Translations under genes and position numbers: made by a program
IMG/VR virus record: IMGVR_UViG_3300026488_000018
Location: 25,721 to 89,720 of that record
DNA length: 64,000 bases
Reading direction: 5' to 3' (one strand)
Source of the DNA: a virus
The notes under the pieces: model-generated
Told to the model about the DNA's origin: nothing
The model's database searches: none
What the model saw: only the letters and a program-made list of their open reading frames with translations
Shown: positions 34,914 to 43,399 of the stretch, piece after piece
How the letters are laid out: every line of letters starts with the position of its first letter
Position numbering within the stretch: position 1 is the stretch's first letter

Positions 34914-35111
34914 ATGACTGTGGTAGTGTATCGTTGGTATTATGGTGAGTATAAAGAGTTGTTTAGGATTACAGGCAATAAAGTGTCGAATGAGTATGGA
35001 GAGATGTTTTTGAGAGAATTAGGGATACCAATGAATGAGGATGCGGTATTTAAGAGTCTTAAATCGAATGGGGTTTATTTAGTTGAAAGGGTGGGTGATG
35101 AGAGTGATTGA
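34914..35111 (+). CDS. Small hypothetical protein
   Basis: A 65-residue protein that I do not recognise, with strands VVVYRWYYGEYKELFRITG and GVYLVERVG flanking a short helix (EYGEMFLRELG). It overlaps the next gene by 14 bases. The next protein has a similar strand-helix plan, so the two may be distant relatives. Confidence 0.55.
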   Translation: MTVVVYRWYYGEYKELFRITGNKVSNEYGEMFLRELGIPMNEDAVFKSLKSNGVYLVERVGDESD

Positions 35112-35280
35112 GGTTGTACGTATTATCGGTGATAAAGTTATTCCTCTTTTTACTGTTGATGGTGATGAGTTTAGTAATATAGAGCTTGCGCGCGAGTATG
35201 GGTTTGACGGCATGGATGAAGAGAAAATCAAGAAGCTTCTCTGGGATAATCCATATCTTAATTATAGGGAGGTGGAGTGA
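35098..35280 (+). CDS. Small hypothetical protein
   Basis: A 60-residue protein: an N-terminal strand pair (RVIEVVRIIGDKVIPLFTVDG) and a helical end (EEKIKKLLWDNPYL). Start ATG 35098 after GGGTGGGTG. It overlaps the kinase-like gene start in an ATGA-like junction. Confidence 0.55.
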   Translation: MRVIEVVRIIGDKVIPLFTVDGDEFSNIELAREYGFDGMDEEKIKKLLWDNPYLNYREVE

Positions 35281-37625
35281 TGCAGGGTGCAGAAAAATTC
35301 CAAGGGAAGTCTTATTCAGAAGTTCCACCCGAGTATAGGTATTATGTTGATGAAGAAGAGGAGAGTAAATTTAGGGCAATGGGTGTTCCTATATATGAGG
35401 GTCCACATGGTGGGAAGTTTATAGATAGACGCGATTTGATTAGACACGGTGAGAGAAATCCAATTGAAGTGTCAAGTACGAATATTATTAAGTTGAAACA
35501 GTATTACGACGCTTTATTGGAACGAGGCAGTATTGATTCGGATGAGATGAAGAATGTGATAGCGGCGTTGAATTGGGTAAGATTTAAGGGAATGGCCCGC
35601 AAGGTGGGTGATTTGAGTGTTATTGATGATAAAATTGCTAAGGTCGAGAAATTAGATATAAATTCGTTAAATAGGGATATTTTGTTTAAAGTTCAGTTTA
35701 AGGACGGAACATACGCGTATATGAAGAAGCTTTTTCCTGATGAAATGATAGAGGTTAGGGTTGCCGGTATTACAGGACATATTGTTAGTAATATGTTGGA
35801 GAAGATTGTTGAAAGTGATGTTTTGAAGAAGCTATTACCGAAAGGGCGTTTGGTTAATTACAACGGCGATTGGTATTTTATGACAGATGAAGTGTATGGT
35901 GTTTTGGGTGTTAACGCGAGGGATAAGCTGAAGGATATTGATTTCAATAGTGACGACATGATAGATTTGATGGCGGGTTTGATTGTAATTGGGTTAGGTG
36001 ATTTACATTTTGCTAATGTATTCTATGAGCCAAACGCAAAGATAATAATTCCATTTGATTTTGATTTCGCAGGAAGTAACATTAAAATTACAAATTTTGG
36101 ACCACTTGATTTTATTGCGAGGGTTGATAAGGATAAGTTTAAGGATTTGGATTTCAGGAAACTTGCCGATAAAGTTGTTGAAAAATTTGAAAAATATAAC
36201 GGTGAACTACGTCAGTATTTGTCAGATGAAGAAGATGTATTGAAGACGTATATTAATGCAGATGAGCGGGACGTTGATTTTGCGATTGAGAGTTTTTATG
36301 AGTGGTTTAATAGACTTGGAAAAATTGTTCAGATGTATAAGGATGGAATGATAAATGGTTTTGGGATGTTAGTTAATGTTGGTTCGGCGAGACCAAAAGT
36401 TAATATTAGGGCGTTTATCGGCGATGATTTATTTAATGAGTTGATAAATGATTTTTCGAAAGCCGCAAAGGTACCGGCTGAGTATAGGTTGTATATTAAT
36501 AACTGGCAGGCCCAACGATTTAGGCGCAAGGGTATTAAAGTTTACAGAGGCCCGCGTGGTGGGCTGTATGTTGATATCAGAGAGTTAAAGAATAGAGGTG
36601 TTAATACAGACGAAGTTAAGGTGGTTGAGGAGTTTAAACCGGAGTTACTGGAGGATTCTAAGAATTTGAATGCTATTATTGCCAGGGTTGCAGAAGAACC
36701 AAAATTACGTGTGGCCGTTGTTAACGAATTGAGGAAGGGTATTGATTACATGATAGAGAAACTTATTGATTACAAGTTAGGGCAGAATAGGGAGGAGTAT
36801 TTGTTACATTATCGCAGAGCAGTGAATGCAGCATTTGTGCTAAATGCGTTGAATGGGAAAGCAATGGCGAATGATATGAACAACGATAATTACAAGGTGG
36901 TATCGTTTAGTGATGTTGGTGCGCAACCGGGTGTTATAAATGTGACATCGATGTTTATAGGAGAATTTCTGGATGGGTCACATATTTTTGCAAAGGAGTT
37001 GACGGATGATGCCGAGTGGGTTGTAAATAATTATGTTGCCCCAGCGTTGATTAAGGTATTGGTTGGTCGCGAGTATTCGGACTTTATTCCAACACCGCGT
37101 ATTATAGTGAAGGATGGTAGAGTGTTTGTTGGGACGAGTGAGGTGTATGGAGTTACTGGCATGGATTTAATGGGTATTCAAGATATTGAGTTAAAGAACG
37201 TGGATAGGTTCATGGATTTTCTCGCCGCTCACTATGTTGTTGGTTTGGATGATAGCCACGAGTCAAATTACTTCATAGATCCAGAGAACGGAGTATTTGT
37301 ACAGTTTGATGTTGATTATGCGTTTATGAGGGGTGGAACGGAGCTTCATATAGGTACTATGGTGGAAAAATTAGCAGAGTGGTACGGTTTTGATGCAACG
37401 GAGGTAAAGAGAAGAGGGATAGAGAAGTTGTTACAAAAAGAAAAGGAGATAATGTTCACTATAAGAGCGTTACGCGCGTCGTTAGATGTTTATGATATGC
37501 CCGAGGATAAGAAGGAGATAATGAAGAAGGGTATTGATAGAGCAGGCGCGTTTATGTTTGAACTTATCAGGAAAGCAAAGAAAGACCCAGACGAAGCTAT
37601 ACGGTATTTGGACAGCAAAATTTGA
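35280..37625 (+). CDS. Tandem kinase-like protein with repeated GPRGG modules
   Basis: A 781-residue protein built of two similar halves. Each half opens with a short module (VPPEYRYYV ... GPHGG at 14-57; VPAEYRLYI ... GPRGG at 398-441) also found in the 4250 protein. Each then has a kinase-like fold: half one shows a nucleotide-binding strand with MKKLF, catalytic GD241LHFAN246 and metal-binding FD260FD262; half two keeps D658SHESN and FD677VDYA in degenerate form. The GDLHxxN and DxD pattern matches aminoglycoside-phosphotransferase and HipA-like kinases. Target unknown; a packaged host-modifying kinase is conceivable. ATG 35280 follows GGAGGTG. Confidence 0.6.
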   Translation: MQGAEKFQGKSYSEVPPEYRYYVDEEEESKFRAMGVPIYEGPHGGKFIDRRDLIRHGERNPIEVSSTNIIKLKQYYDALLERGSIDSDEMKNVIAALNWVRFKGMARKVGDLSVIDDKIAKVEKLDINSLNRDILFKVQFKDGTYAYMKKLFPDEMIEVRVAGITGHIVSNMLEKIVESDVLKKLLPKGRLVNYNGDWYFMTDEVYGVLGVNARDKLKDIDFNSDDMIDLMAGLIVIGLGDLHFANVFYEPNAKIIIPFDFDFAGSNIKITNFGPLDFIARVDKDKFKDLDFRKLADKVVEKFEKYNGELRQYLSDEEDVLKTYINADERDVDFAIESFYEWFNRLGKIVQMYKDGMINGFGMLVNVGSARPKVNIRAFIGDDLFNELINDFSKAAKVPAEYRLYINNWQAQRFRRKGIKVYRGPRGGLYVDIRELKNRGVNTDEVKVVEEFKPELLEDSKNLNAIIARVAEEPKLRVAVVNELRKGIDYMIEKLIDYKLGQNREEYLLHYRRAVNAAFVLNALNGKAMANDMNNDNYKVVSFSDVGAQPGVINVTSMFIGEFLDGSHIFAKELTDDAEWVVNNYVAPALIKVLVGREYSDFIPTPRIIVKDGRVFVGTSEVYGVTGMDLMGIQDIELKNVDRFMDFLAAHYVVGLDDSHESNYFIDPENGVFVQFDVDYAFMRGGTELHIGTMVEKLAEWYGFDATEVKRRGIEKLLQKEKEIMFTIRALRASLDVYDMPEDKKEIMKKGIDRAGAFMFELIRKAKKDPDEAIRYLDSKI

Positions 37626-37671
37626 TGTTTATTATAAAGAGTAGGAATGAATATCTAATGGGGGTATTGAA

Positions 37672-37935
37672 ATGGAGGACGATGTTATTTTTACTGAGAT
37701 TGAAAAGGTGATAGAACAGAAGAAGAAACGATACGAGCGGGCTCTACTTGAAGAGGAGGAAGCAGGTAGAACGTTAACAAGAGTTACAGATTTAGAGAAT
37801 TCTCTTATTGATGCGTATATTAAGTACCTCAGGATGAAGTATTGGGTGAAAGAACATAAAGTTGTTGCAAGTAAAGATGCTTTACGCGAGATTGACGAAT
37901 TTTTTGAACTTGTCGAACAGGATGATACTGATTGA
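37672..37935 (+). CDS. Hypothetical coiled-coil protein upstream of terminase
   Basis: An 87-residue, mostly helical acidic/basic protein (EIEKVIEQKKKRYERALLEEEE, then LENSLIDAYIKYLRMKYW). Its size, coiled-coil character and place just before the large terminase are consistent with a small terminase or DNA-recognition subunit, but no HTH is visible and I cannot confirm it. ATG after a GGGGGT site. Confidence 0.6.
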   Translation: MEDDVIFTEIEKVIEQKKKRYERALLEEEEAGRTLTRVTDLENSLIDAYIKYLRMKYWVKEHKVVASKDALREIDEFFELVEQDDTD

Positions 37936-38036
37936 TAGTTGCGAGGATAACTGATGGATGGGCTGTTAGCGGGATTACTAAGAGTGGCGGTGTTTGTGAG
38001 AAGAAACCGGAATCCTTATGGAGGGAATATGTATGA
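37932..38036 (+). CDS. 34-residue ORF coupled to terminase
   Basis: A TTG-started ORF (MIVARITDGWAVSGITK ...) begins inside the previous stop and ends in an ATGA overlap with the terminase start. The double overlap is what suggests it is translated. It contains one Cys and no recognisable motif. It could equally be chance. Confidence 0.35.
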   Translation: MIVARITDGWAVSGITKSGGVCEKKPESLWREYV

Positions 38037-39433
38037 GCAAGAAAGTTGTTGTTGATGAAGAATATCTAAAAAAGAAAGAAAAACTCAGGGAGTATGCCAG
38101 AAAACATCCAGTCGAGTTTTTTAAATGGATTACAGGGTTTGAACCTCGCCCGTTTCAGAAAAAATTTATGAAGACTAATAAGAGGCGTGTTATTGTTGTT
38201 ACATCACGTCAGATTGGAAAATCGGAAGTTACTGCAGTTAAAGCAATTTGGAAAGCATGGTTGTTTGATAATCAATACATTTTAATTCTGAGTCCAACGT
38301 TGAGACAGTCGCAGGAGTTGTTTAAGAAGGTTAAACGCAATATTAACAATCGCAGAGTTGTATATGAAGATGTTATTAGGACGACTCAAACAGAGATTGA
38401 GTTTACGAACGGGAGTATTATTAAAGTGATACCAGGCACGGAAACGAGTGTTCGTGGTTTTACGGCGGATATGGTTATTATTGATGAGGCGGCATATGTT
38501 AGTGAGGAGGTATATGGTGCTGTAGAGCCCGTTGTTGCTGTTAAGAGGGGACAAATGATTTTAATTTCTACCCCCGGACCCCCACGCGGTATATTTTACA
38601 GGATTTGGACTGAGGGCGACCCCAAGGTTTGGGAGAAGATTCGTGCTACGTTTGAAGAAGCGAATTATGACCCAGAGTTTGTCGAAAACTATAGAAGAAC
38701 TCACACTGAAGTTGAGTATAAGCGTGAGATACTCGGTATTTTTGCCGATGATGAAAGTGAGACGTTGTTTACAGTTGAAATGGTTGAGGGTGCAATGGAT
38801 AAGAAGTTAGGTAAGCGTGGTATTATGAAACCTGAGGATGGTTTTGTTTATTACGTGGGTGTTGATGTTGCGCGCCTGGGTGGAGATTACACCGCTATTG
38901 CAGTGGTGGGCATTCCAGTGGAGTTATTTGAAGAGGATGTTAATGAAGATGATTTTTATGCAGAAGTTCATCACATTTATTTGCGTAAAGAAAACATTTC
39001 GCGCATAATAGGGTATTTGAAAAAGGAGGTAATACCAAAATGGAACCCAGTTCGCATCGGTATTGATACGATAGGTGTTGGCGCAGGTGTGGTGGATATT
39101 TTGAAGGATGAGCTTGGCGATGATAGGATTGTTGAAATTAAGGCGGTCGGTAATGACCGTATTGAGATGTACATGTTAATGAAGCGTTTGCTTGAGGAGA
39201 AGAGGATATTACTTCCGAATGACCCAGTTATAACCGAACATTTTTCGAATTATGAGGTAAGGTATAGCTCAACCGGAAGAGTGCAGATAAAGAAAAAATC
39301 CGATGGTCACGATGATATTGCAGACGCTATTACATATGCAGTTTGGACAGCATTCAATGACACAGTCCACGGTATTGTTAAGGTCGATACTATTGAGGGT
39401 GTTGATATTGATAAGTTGTTGATGGGGTGGTGA
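38033..39433 (+). CDS. terL: Terminase large subunit
   Basis: A 466-residue packaging motor. The ATPase half has PFQKKFMK (adenine/Q motif), TSRQIGKS (Walker A), MVIIDEAAY (Walker B with catalytic Glu) and ISTPGPP (coupling motif). The nuclease half has VDVARLGGDYTAI, IGIDTIGVG and DGHDDIADA with the metal-binding acids. It pumps and cuts viral DNA at the portal. It is about 30 kb from the portal gene, an unusual separation. ATG 38033 follows GGAGGG. Confidence 0.93.
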   Translation: MSKKVVVDEEYLKKKEKLREYARKHPVEFFKWITGFEPRPFQKKFMKTNKRRVIVVTSRQIGKSEVTAVKAIWKAWLFDNQYILILSPTLRQSQELFKKVKRNINNRRVVYEDVIRTTQTEIEFTNGSIIKVIPGTETSVRGFTADMVIIDEAAYVSEEVYGAVEPVVAVKRGQMILISTPGPPRGIFYRIWTEGDPKVWEKIRATFEEANYDPEFVENYRRTHTEVEYKREILGIFADDESETLFTVEMVEGAMDKKLGKRGIMKPEDGFVYYVGVDVARLGGDYTAIAVVGIPVELFEEDVNEDDFYAEVHHIYLRKENISRIIGYLKKEVIPKWNPVRIGIDTIGVGAGVVDILKDELGDDRIVEIKAVGNDRIEMYMLMKRLLEEKRILLPNDPVITEHFSNYEVRYSSTGRVQIKKKSDGHDDIADAITYAVWTAFNDTVHGIVKVDTIEGVDIDKLLMGW

Positions 39434-39435
39434 TA

Positions 39436-39789
39436 TTGGCAAGGCCCCGGAAGGAACCGAGCGGGCAAAATGTTTCCATTTATTTGAGTAAGAAAGCCCA
39501 ACAGTATGTTGAACGAGCGCGGAAGATGCTTATGGAGAATGATAGATTGGTATATGGTGATGAATTTGTTGAGAAGGAGCTAAGAAAGACAAAGAATGGG
39601 CGTTACACAATGAGTCATATTATTAACATGCTGATTGAATATGGTTTTGATGTGTTTAAGAATAATATTAATGAAGTATATCAGCGAGAAAAACAGAAGA
39701 AGCAAGGATTGGATAATCCAGTTATTAGGATGTTGCTTGAAGAGGAGATGAAGAGGAGGATGTTTAAAGCGATGTTTGATATATGGTGA
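39436..39789 (+). CDS. Putative ribbon-helix-helix-type DNA-binding protein
   Basis: A 117-residue basic protein. SGQNVSIYLSKKAQQYVERARKML fits a short beta strand followed by a helix as in RHH or CopG-like proteins, and YTMSHIINMLIEYGFD gives the second helix. The C-terminus is a long charged helix (EEEMKRRMFKAMF). TTG 39436 chosen after GGGGTGGTGAT; it overlaps the terminase stop region closely. Regulatory or packaging-associated DNA binding is plausible. Confidence 0.5.
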   Translation: MARPRKEPSGQNVSIYLSKKAQQYVERARKMLMENDRLVYGDEFVEKELRKTKNGRYTMSHIINMLIEYGFDVFKNNINEVYQREKQKKQGLDNPVIRMLLEEEMKRRMFKAMFDIW

Positions 39790-39803
39790 GGAGGTGTGTT
39801 GAG

Positions 39804-40247
39804 TTGACGATACTTAATACGGACCCTTTGAGAAATCCCGCTGGTTATATGCGTTGGAAACAACAGCAGTTTGGAATAAAAGGAACTCCAATTGAACTTT
39901 GGAATGAAGCTAAAATGCCCCCGAGCGCAATTTCATGTAGTCGTGACGCTACTGTGTGGGTAAATGGAGGTTTTTTCATTTGTAGAGATTGTTATGAGAA
40001 GTTAAATTGTAAGCAGAGTATTTATGCAAAGTTTACACTTACTCCAACACCGAATACTTGTGCATTTTGTGGTAGACAAGTGTATGCAGCATTTTATGTT
40101 TATAAGATTGCACTGACACTTGGTGAACTGTGGGGTATTCTTGGAAAGAAAGGTTCTCGGTATTTGAAGGTTGATGGTGATAAAATAGTTAGGGGTGCGA
40201 GGTGGAGAAAAGGCAGTAGAAATAAATCGAAAGTGTATTACATTTGA
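39804..40247 (+). CDS. Putative zinc-ribbon protein
   Basis: A 147-residue basic protein with two Cys groups: CSRDATVWVNGGFFICRDC near 50 and NTCAFCGRQVY near 88, which together could bind one or two zincs. The end is very basic (GARWRKGSRNKSKVYY), suggesting nucleic-acid binding. Family not recognised. TTG at 39804 chosen because GAGGAGGTG lies eight bases before it; an in-frame ATG at 39783 is the alternative. Confidence 0.5.
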   Translation: MTILNTDPLRNPAGYMRWKQQQFGIKGTPIELWNEAKMPPSAISCSRDATVWVNGGFFICRDCYEKLNCKQSIYAKFTLTPTPNTCAFCGRQVYAAFYVYKIALTLGELWGILGKKGSRYLKVDGDKIVRGARWRKGSRNKSKVYYI

Positions 40248-40261
40248 TGGGGATGATTTGA

Positions 40262-40843
40262 TTGACCGATGGTTTGTCGGGTTTTTGTTATTTTGATATT
40301 TTATCGAGTGTTAATGCGTGGGTGATTGCAGATACACACTTGTATCATAAGAATATGGTTAAAAAGTATAACCGCCCGGGGGGGTATGAGGACATATTTT
40401 GGCAGAGTTGGAAGAGAAAAGTTAAATATCGCGATTATGTTTTTATTTTGGGTGATTATTGTTTTGTAAAACCATCTAAGTGTTATGTAGGTGATTTACC
40501 TGGCGTGAAGGTGTTAGTTCGTGGTAATCATGATGGAATAAAGAAGGGCAGAATTTTTAAATACGGTTTTGATGTTATTTGTGATGCGGCGCTTGTTAGG
40601 GTTCATTTAAAACCTGGCGATGCAAGGTGGGTATTGTTGACACATAAGAGATTTACGAATTGGAGTGTGTTACCAAAGAAGATAGTTGCTAACATTCACG
40701 GACATTCACACACTAAACGCCCGCTGTATAGTAGTGGCGGAAGATTTATAAATGTTAGTGCTGAACATTTATTGTATGAGTTTGCTGAAATAAGGGATTT
40801 AATAATGATGAGATACAATCCAAAAGTTTTTAAATCAGTTTGA
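40262..40843 (+). CDS. Calcineurin-like phosphoesterase (second copy)
   Basis: A 193-residue phosphoesterase: VIADTHLYH, FILGDYCF, VRGNHDG, LTHKRF and IHGHSHTKR give all metal ligands. The ADTHLxH ... HGHSH style is of the phage or YfcE-like group and differs from the 34269 protein. Substrate unknown. TTG start at 40262 after GGGGATGAT. Confidence 0.8.
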   Translation: MTDGLSGFCYFDILSSVNAWVIADTHLYHKNMVKKYNRPGGYEDIFWQSWKRKVKYRDYVFILGDYCFVKPSKCYVGDLPGVKVLVRGNHDGIKKGRIFKYGFDVICDAALVRVHLKPGDARWVLLTHKRFTNWSVLPKKIVANIHGHSHTKRPLYSSGGRFINVSAEHLLYEFAEIRDLIMMRYNPKVFKSV

Positions 40844-40866
40844 TAAAATAAGAAACGCAAGGAGGT
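40825..40866 (+). promoter_or_regulatory. Promoter for 40874 gene
   Basis: An AAAGTTTTTAAATC box overlaps the phosphoesterase 3' end, followed by AGGAGGTG before the ATG. Confidence 0.5.
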
Positions 40867-40873
40867 GTTGTAT

Positions 40874-41182
40874 ATGACGGAGGTTAAGTTTAGCCAAGTT
40901 TTTGGAAAGGGTCCCGGAAAGAGTCTTAGTGAGATACCGAATATAAAGGAGCTCGAAAATCAGAGTTTTACTGTCTTTGGTGCGGAGGAATATAATGGAA
41001 AATACGGAAAGTATTGGATAATTTATACTGATAGGGGCGAGTATAAGACTTCGAGTGGTGTTGTTGGCAGCCAGGCGATGCGTATTGACCAGTATGTTCG
41101 CGAGAATCCAGGCGTGGATGGTGTTAGGGTTAAACTCATAAAGTATAAGCATTATATGAAGTTTACGGACCCGGACGATTGA
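40874..41182 (+). CDS. Hypothetical protein
   Basis: A 102-residue basic protein that I do not recognise: an N-terminal GKGPGKSLSEIPN segment, then strands (SFTVFGAEEY, YWIIYTDRGEYKTSS) and VRVKLIKYKHYMKF. Beta-strand content and basic end suggest a small OB-like or DNA-binding protein; this is only a guess. Own promoter and a hairpin terminator at its end. Confidence 0.6.
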   Translation: MTEVKFSQVFGKGPGKSLSEIPNIKELENQSFTVFGAEEYNGKYGKYWIIYTDRGEYKTSSGVVGSQAMRIDQYVRENPGVDGVRVKLIKYKHYMKFTDPDD

Positions 41183-41210
41183 TTCCGGGTAACTATTTGT
41201 ATTTTTTATT
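41169..41210 (+). terminator. Hairpin and T-rich terminator
   Basis: ACCCGGA (41169-41175) and TCCGGGT (41184-41190) form a 7-bp stem with an 8-base loop around the stop codon, followed by TTTGTATTTTTTATT. Confidence 0.5.
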
Positions 41211-41224
41211 GGAGGTGTTGCGTT

Positions 41225-41977
41225 GTGAGATTGGCTATTATTGCGCCGAAGGCATATTTTCCGCTGACTAAGAATTATAGCGATGATTATGGATTATTTC
41301 TCGCACATTGGGTGAGAGATAATAATGAATTCGCAGAGATGGTTGAGAATTTGAATTTTAGTATAAAAATTCTCGACAATGGTGCTGCGGAAGGACAACT
41401 TATTTACGATGTAGATATGTTAATGACTTTAGCTGATAAGATAGGCGCGGATGAAATTATTATCCCAGATGTATTTAGGAATTTCAGCAGAAGCTGGGCA
41501 AACGTCGTGCGGTATTATGATGTTATTCGTGATGCGGGGTTTAGGCCATTTGTTGTATTGCAGGGCGCAACTATTAATGAATTGGAGAAGTTTTGGGTGA
41601 ATATATACGAGAGTGGTTATAAGGATGCGGTGATAGGGTTAGGCAATGAAGTATTTTTACAAGCGGATAGGAGTAGTAAGCAACCAAGGAATAAGTTTGT
41701 TTGGTATATGCTGAGTAAACATCCATGGATTGTTGATTACGATATTCACTATCTCGGATATTCGACTATTTGGGATTGGCTTTATGCCCCGCGGTTTATC
41801 AGGGGCAGTGATAGCGGTATTTTCCTTAAGGCGGCAAAGTTGAGAATGCTGGAAATTCCAGATAAACATATTTCGGGGTATCATCTTGAGGTGGACGAGC
41901 CGTTTAATAATGACGTGTATTCGCGGGCGAAGTATCTGATCGAGAAAACGAAAATGCGTATTGATAGGGGGTGGTGA
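41225..41977 (+). CDS. DpdA-like tRNA/DNA-guanine transglycosylase
   Basis: A 250-residue TIM-barrel-type protein with landmarks of viral DpdA (TGT superfamily): ILDNGAAEG, EIIIPDVFRN, FRPFVVLQGATINE, DAVIGLGNEVF, IHYLGYSTIWDW and FIRGSDSGIF, where D196 is the candidate nucleophile. TGT enzymes exchange guanine for 7-deazaguanine bases in tRNA; DpdA does this in DNA. With the queC-folE cluster 11 kb upstream it would put preQ0 or archaeosine into viral DNA. It lacks the long TGT C-terminus and lies apart from the synthesis genes. GTG start after GGAGGTG. Confidence 0.65.
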   Translation: MRLAIIAPKAYFPLTKNYSDDYGLFLAHWVRDNNEFAEMVENLNFSIKILDNGAAEGQLIYDVDMLMTLADKIGADEIIIPDVFRNFSRSWANVVRYYDVIRDAGFRPFVVLQGATINELEKFWVNIYESGYKDAVIGLGNEVFLQADRSSKQPRNKFVWYMLSKHPWIVDYDIHYLGYSTIWDWLYAPRFIRGSDSGIFLKAAKLRMLEIPDKHISGYHLEVDEPFNNDVYSRAKYLIEKTKMRIDRGW

Positions 41978-41981
41978 TTAC

Positions 41982-42248
41982 ATGCTTAATTTTAATATTG
42001 AAGGTGTTCCAGAAAGGATTCTGGTTAAGTATTATGATGAGAATGGTGAGGAGCACATTGTGAAGGCGGAGATTGGTGAATTTGGCGAGGCTCATATCAA
42101 GTATAACGTATTTTATGATTGGGATGAGTATAAGGTTATGATTGATAGCGATTTCGCGGAGATGGTGGAGGATATCATAAACAATTCACCGAAGTTTGAG
42201 CTTGTTGTTAATGGCGGGGAGCTGATTGTTTCAGGCGATGTTGAGTGA
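41982..42248 (+). CDS. Hypothetical protein
   Basis: An 88-residue acidic, strand-rich protein (FNIEGVPERILVKYYDENG, AHIKYNVFYDWDEYKVMID, FELVVNGGELIV). I do not recognise it. It follows the DpdA-like gene by four bases after GGGGTGGTGAT, so it is probably co-expressed with it. Confidence 0.6.
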   Translation: MLNFNIEGVPERILVKYYDENGEEHIVKAEIGEFGEAHIKYNVFYDWDEYKVMIDSDFAEMVEDIINNSPKFELVVNGGELIVSGDVE

Positions 42249-42360
42249 GGCGGTTTTTCTTTCATTTTTCGATTTTCCCAGAAACCCAGCAACCAGGGGC
42301 AGTTCTCGGTATTGATTACGAATGGGTATTATAGATGTATCGCGCGGGGGAGGAGTGATG
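42249..42360 (+). other. Intergenic region with T-rich tract and two GGTATT copies
   Basis: A T-rich tract (TTTTTCTTTCATTTTTCG) suitable for termination, then TCTCGGTATTGATT and GGGTATTATAG, then GGGGGAGGAG before the next ATG. Confidence 0.4.
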
Positions 42361-42364
42361 TTGT

Positions 42365-43120
42365 ATGATTCCATATGAAATAAATTTTGTTCCAATGGAT
42401 GAAAAATTTGGCCTCAAATGGCGGGGCAAAGATGGAATTTGGCGCAAATATATATTAAAAAACAACGAGATGTTAATGGCGCGGAGATATAAAGATAATT
42501 CAATGTGGGTGTACATCTGCACTAATAAGGACGTAATTAAAGGGAAAAGGATGATGATAAGGTATATAGGAGGAGATGAAGGAGATGTTGTAATAGGAAA
42601 AGGATATGAGAGAGTATCTTGGTATTGTTGGAGGATACCAGAGAGCAGGTTTTTTTCTTGGGTATGGAAGTATGATATAGGAGAAGTGTTTAGGGATTTG
42701 TATTTACACGGTTGGCAGGTTTTCAGGATTTATAAGAAGGATGGTAAACGGTATACTTGGAAGAGCGATTATAGTGTGGATTATAATGGCCCTTTGGTTG
42801 TTTTAGGCAGGGGACGTTACGAGCACAAGAGCAAGCGTGTTCGGAGTGGTTTTATAAAGAAAGTTTCCACGAGCGAAGTGAAGTTGTTCGGTTTTGTTCC
42901 ATTCGCGCGGTTTAGTTTTTGCAGTGATGGCCGTTTGAACAGGGTATTTCCTTGTGAGGGCGACGCCATCCAAGACGGGGTATTTTCTTTAGATTTCGCG
43001 CGTTCTTGGCTGAGCGAGGAGTTCTTCGAGGCGCTGGTCGAGGGCCACAGGGTATTGTTTGACGTGTACGGCTCAGGCGAGTTTTTCTTTCGAGGTATTG
43101 AGTTTGATTGGGCTTTGTAG
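42365..43120 (+). CDS. Hypothetical protein
   Basis: A 251-residue basic, aromatic-rich protein (many Trp, Phe, Tyr, Arg and Lys) that I do not recognise; WKYDIGEVFRDLYLHGWQVF and SRFFSWVW are notable. The base composition changes part-way through: the last third is GC-rich with several GGTATT words, unlike the first two thirds, as if the end were recombined. It marks the boundary to the accessory arm. Confidence 0.55.
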   Translation: MIPYEINFVPMDEKFGLKWRGKDGIWRKYILKNNEMLMARRYKDNSMWVYICTNKDVIKGKRMMIRYIGGDEGDVVIGKGYERVSWYCWRIPESRFFSWVWKYDIGEVFRDLYLHGWQVFRIYKKDGKRYTWKSDYSVDYNGPLVVLGRGRYEHKSKRVRSGFIKKVSTSEVKLFGFVPFARFSFCSDGRLNRVFPCEGDAIQDGVFSLDFARSWLSEEFFEALVEGHRVLFDVYGSGEFFFRGIEFDWAL

Positions 43121-43399
43121 TTGCCCATTTTTGTTTCTGTTTGCGCGGTATTGGCTTTATTCTTGAATGGTCGTTTATTTTTTCGCGATTTTGGGCTTGG
43201 ATAGGTTACCCTATTTGAGAATTTTTCGCAAAGGATGAATTTCCGCACTGTCAATGCAGCATTTAATCTTAATTTGAGTTAGAGCGTAACATTGATGTGG
43301 TTCGATTCGGCCCCATTCGATGTTGATTATTGTTCCTCGAGCAAGTTCGAGCGAGGTTTTCCCTATATCCCCCGCAGCGCCGCGCGTTATAGCTGGGTG
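43121..43399 (+). other. AT-rich non-coding region before tandem repeat
   Basis: No convincing gene. It holds GCGCGGTATTGG, T-rich tracts (TTTATTTTTTCGCG), and a GGTTACCC near 43206. It separates the late 42365 gene from the 12-bp repeat array. Confidence 0.5.

Noticed and set aside
43301-43320. GGTTCGATTC resembling a tRNA T-loop
   Set aside because: Flanking bases do not form a T-stem or acceptor stem and no D-arm or anticodon arm is present upstream.
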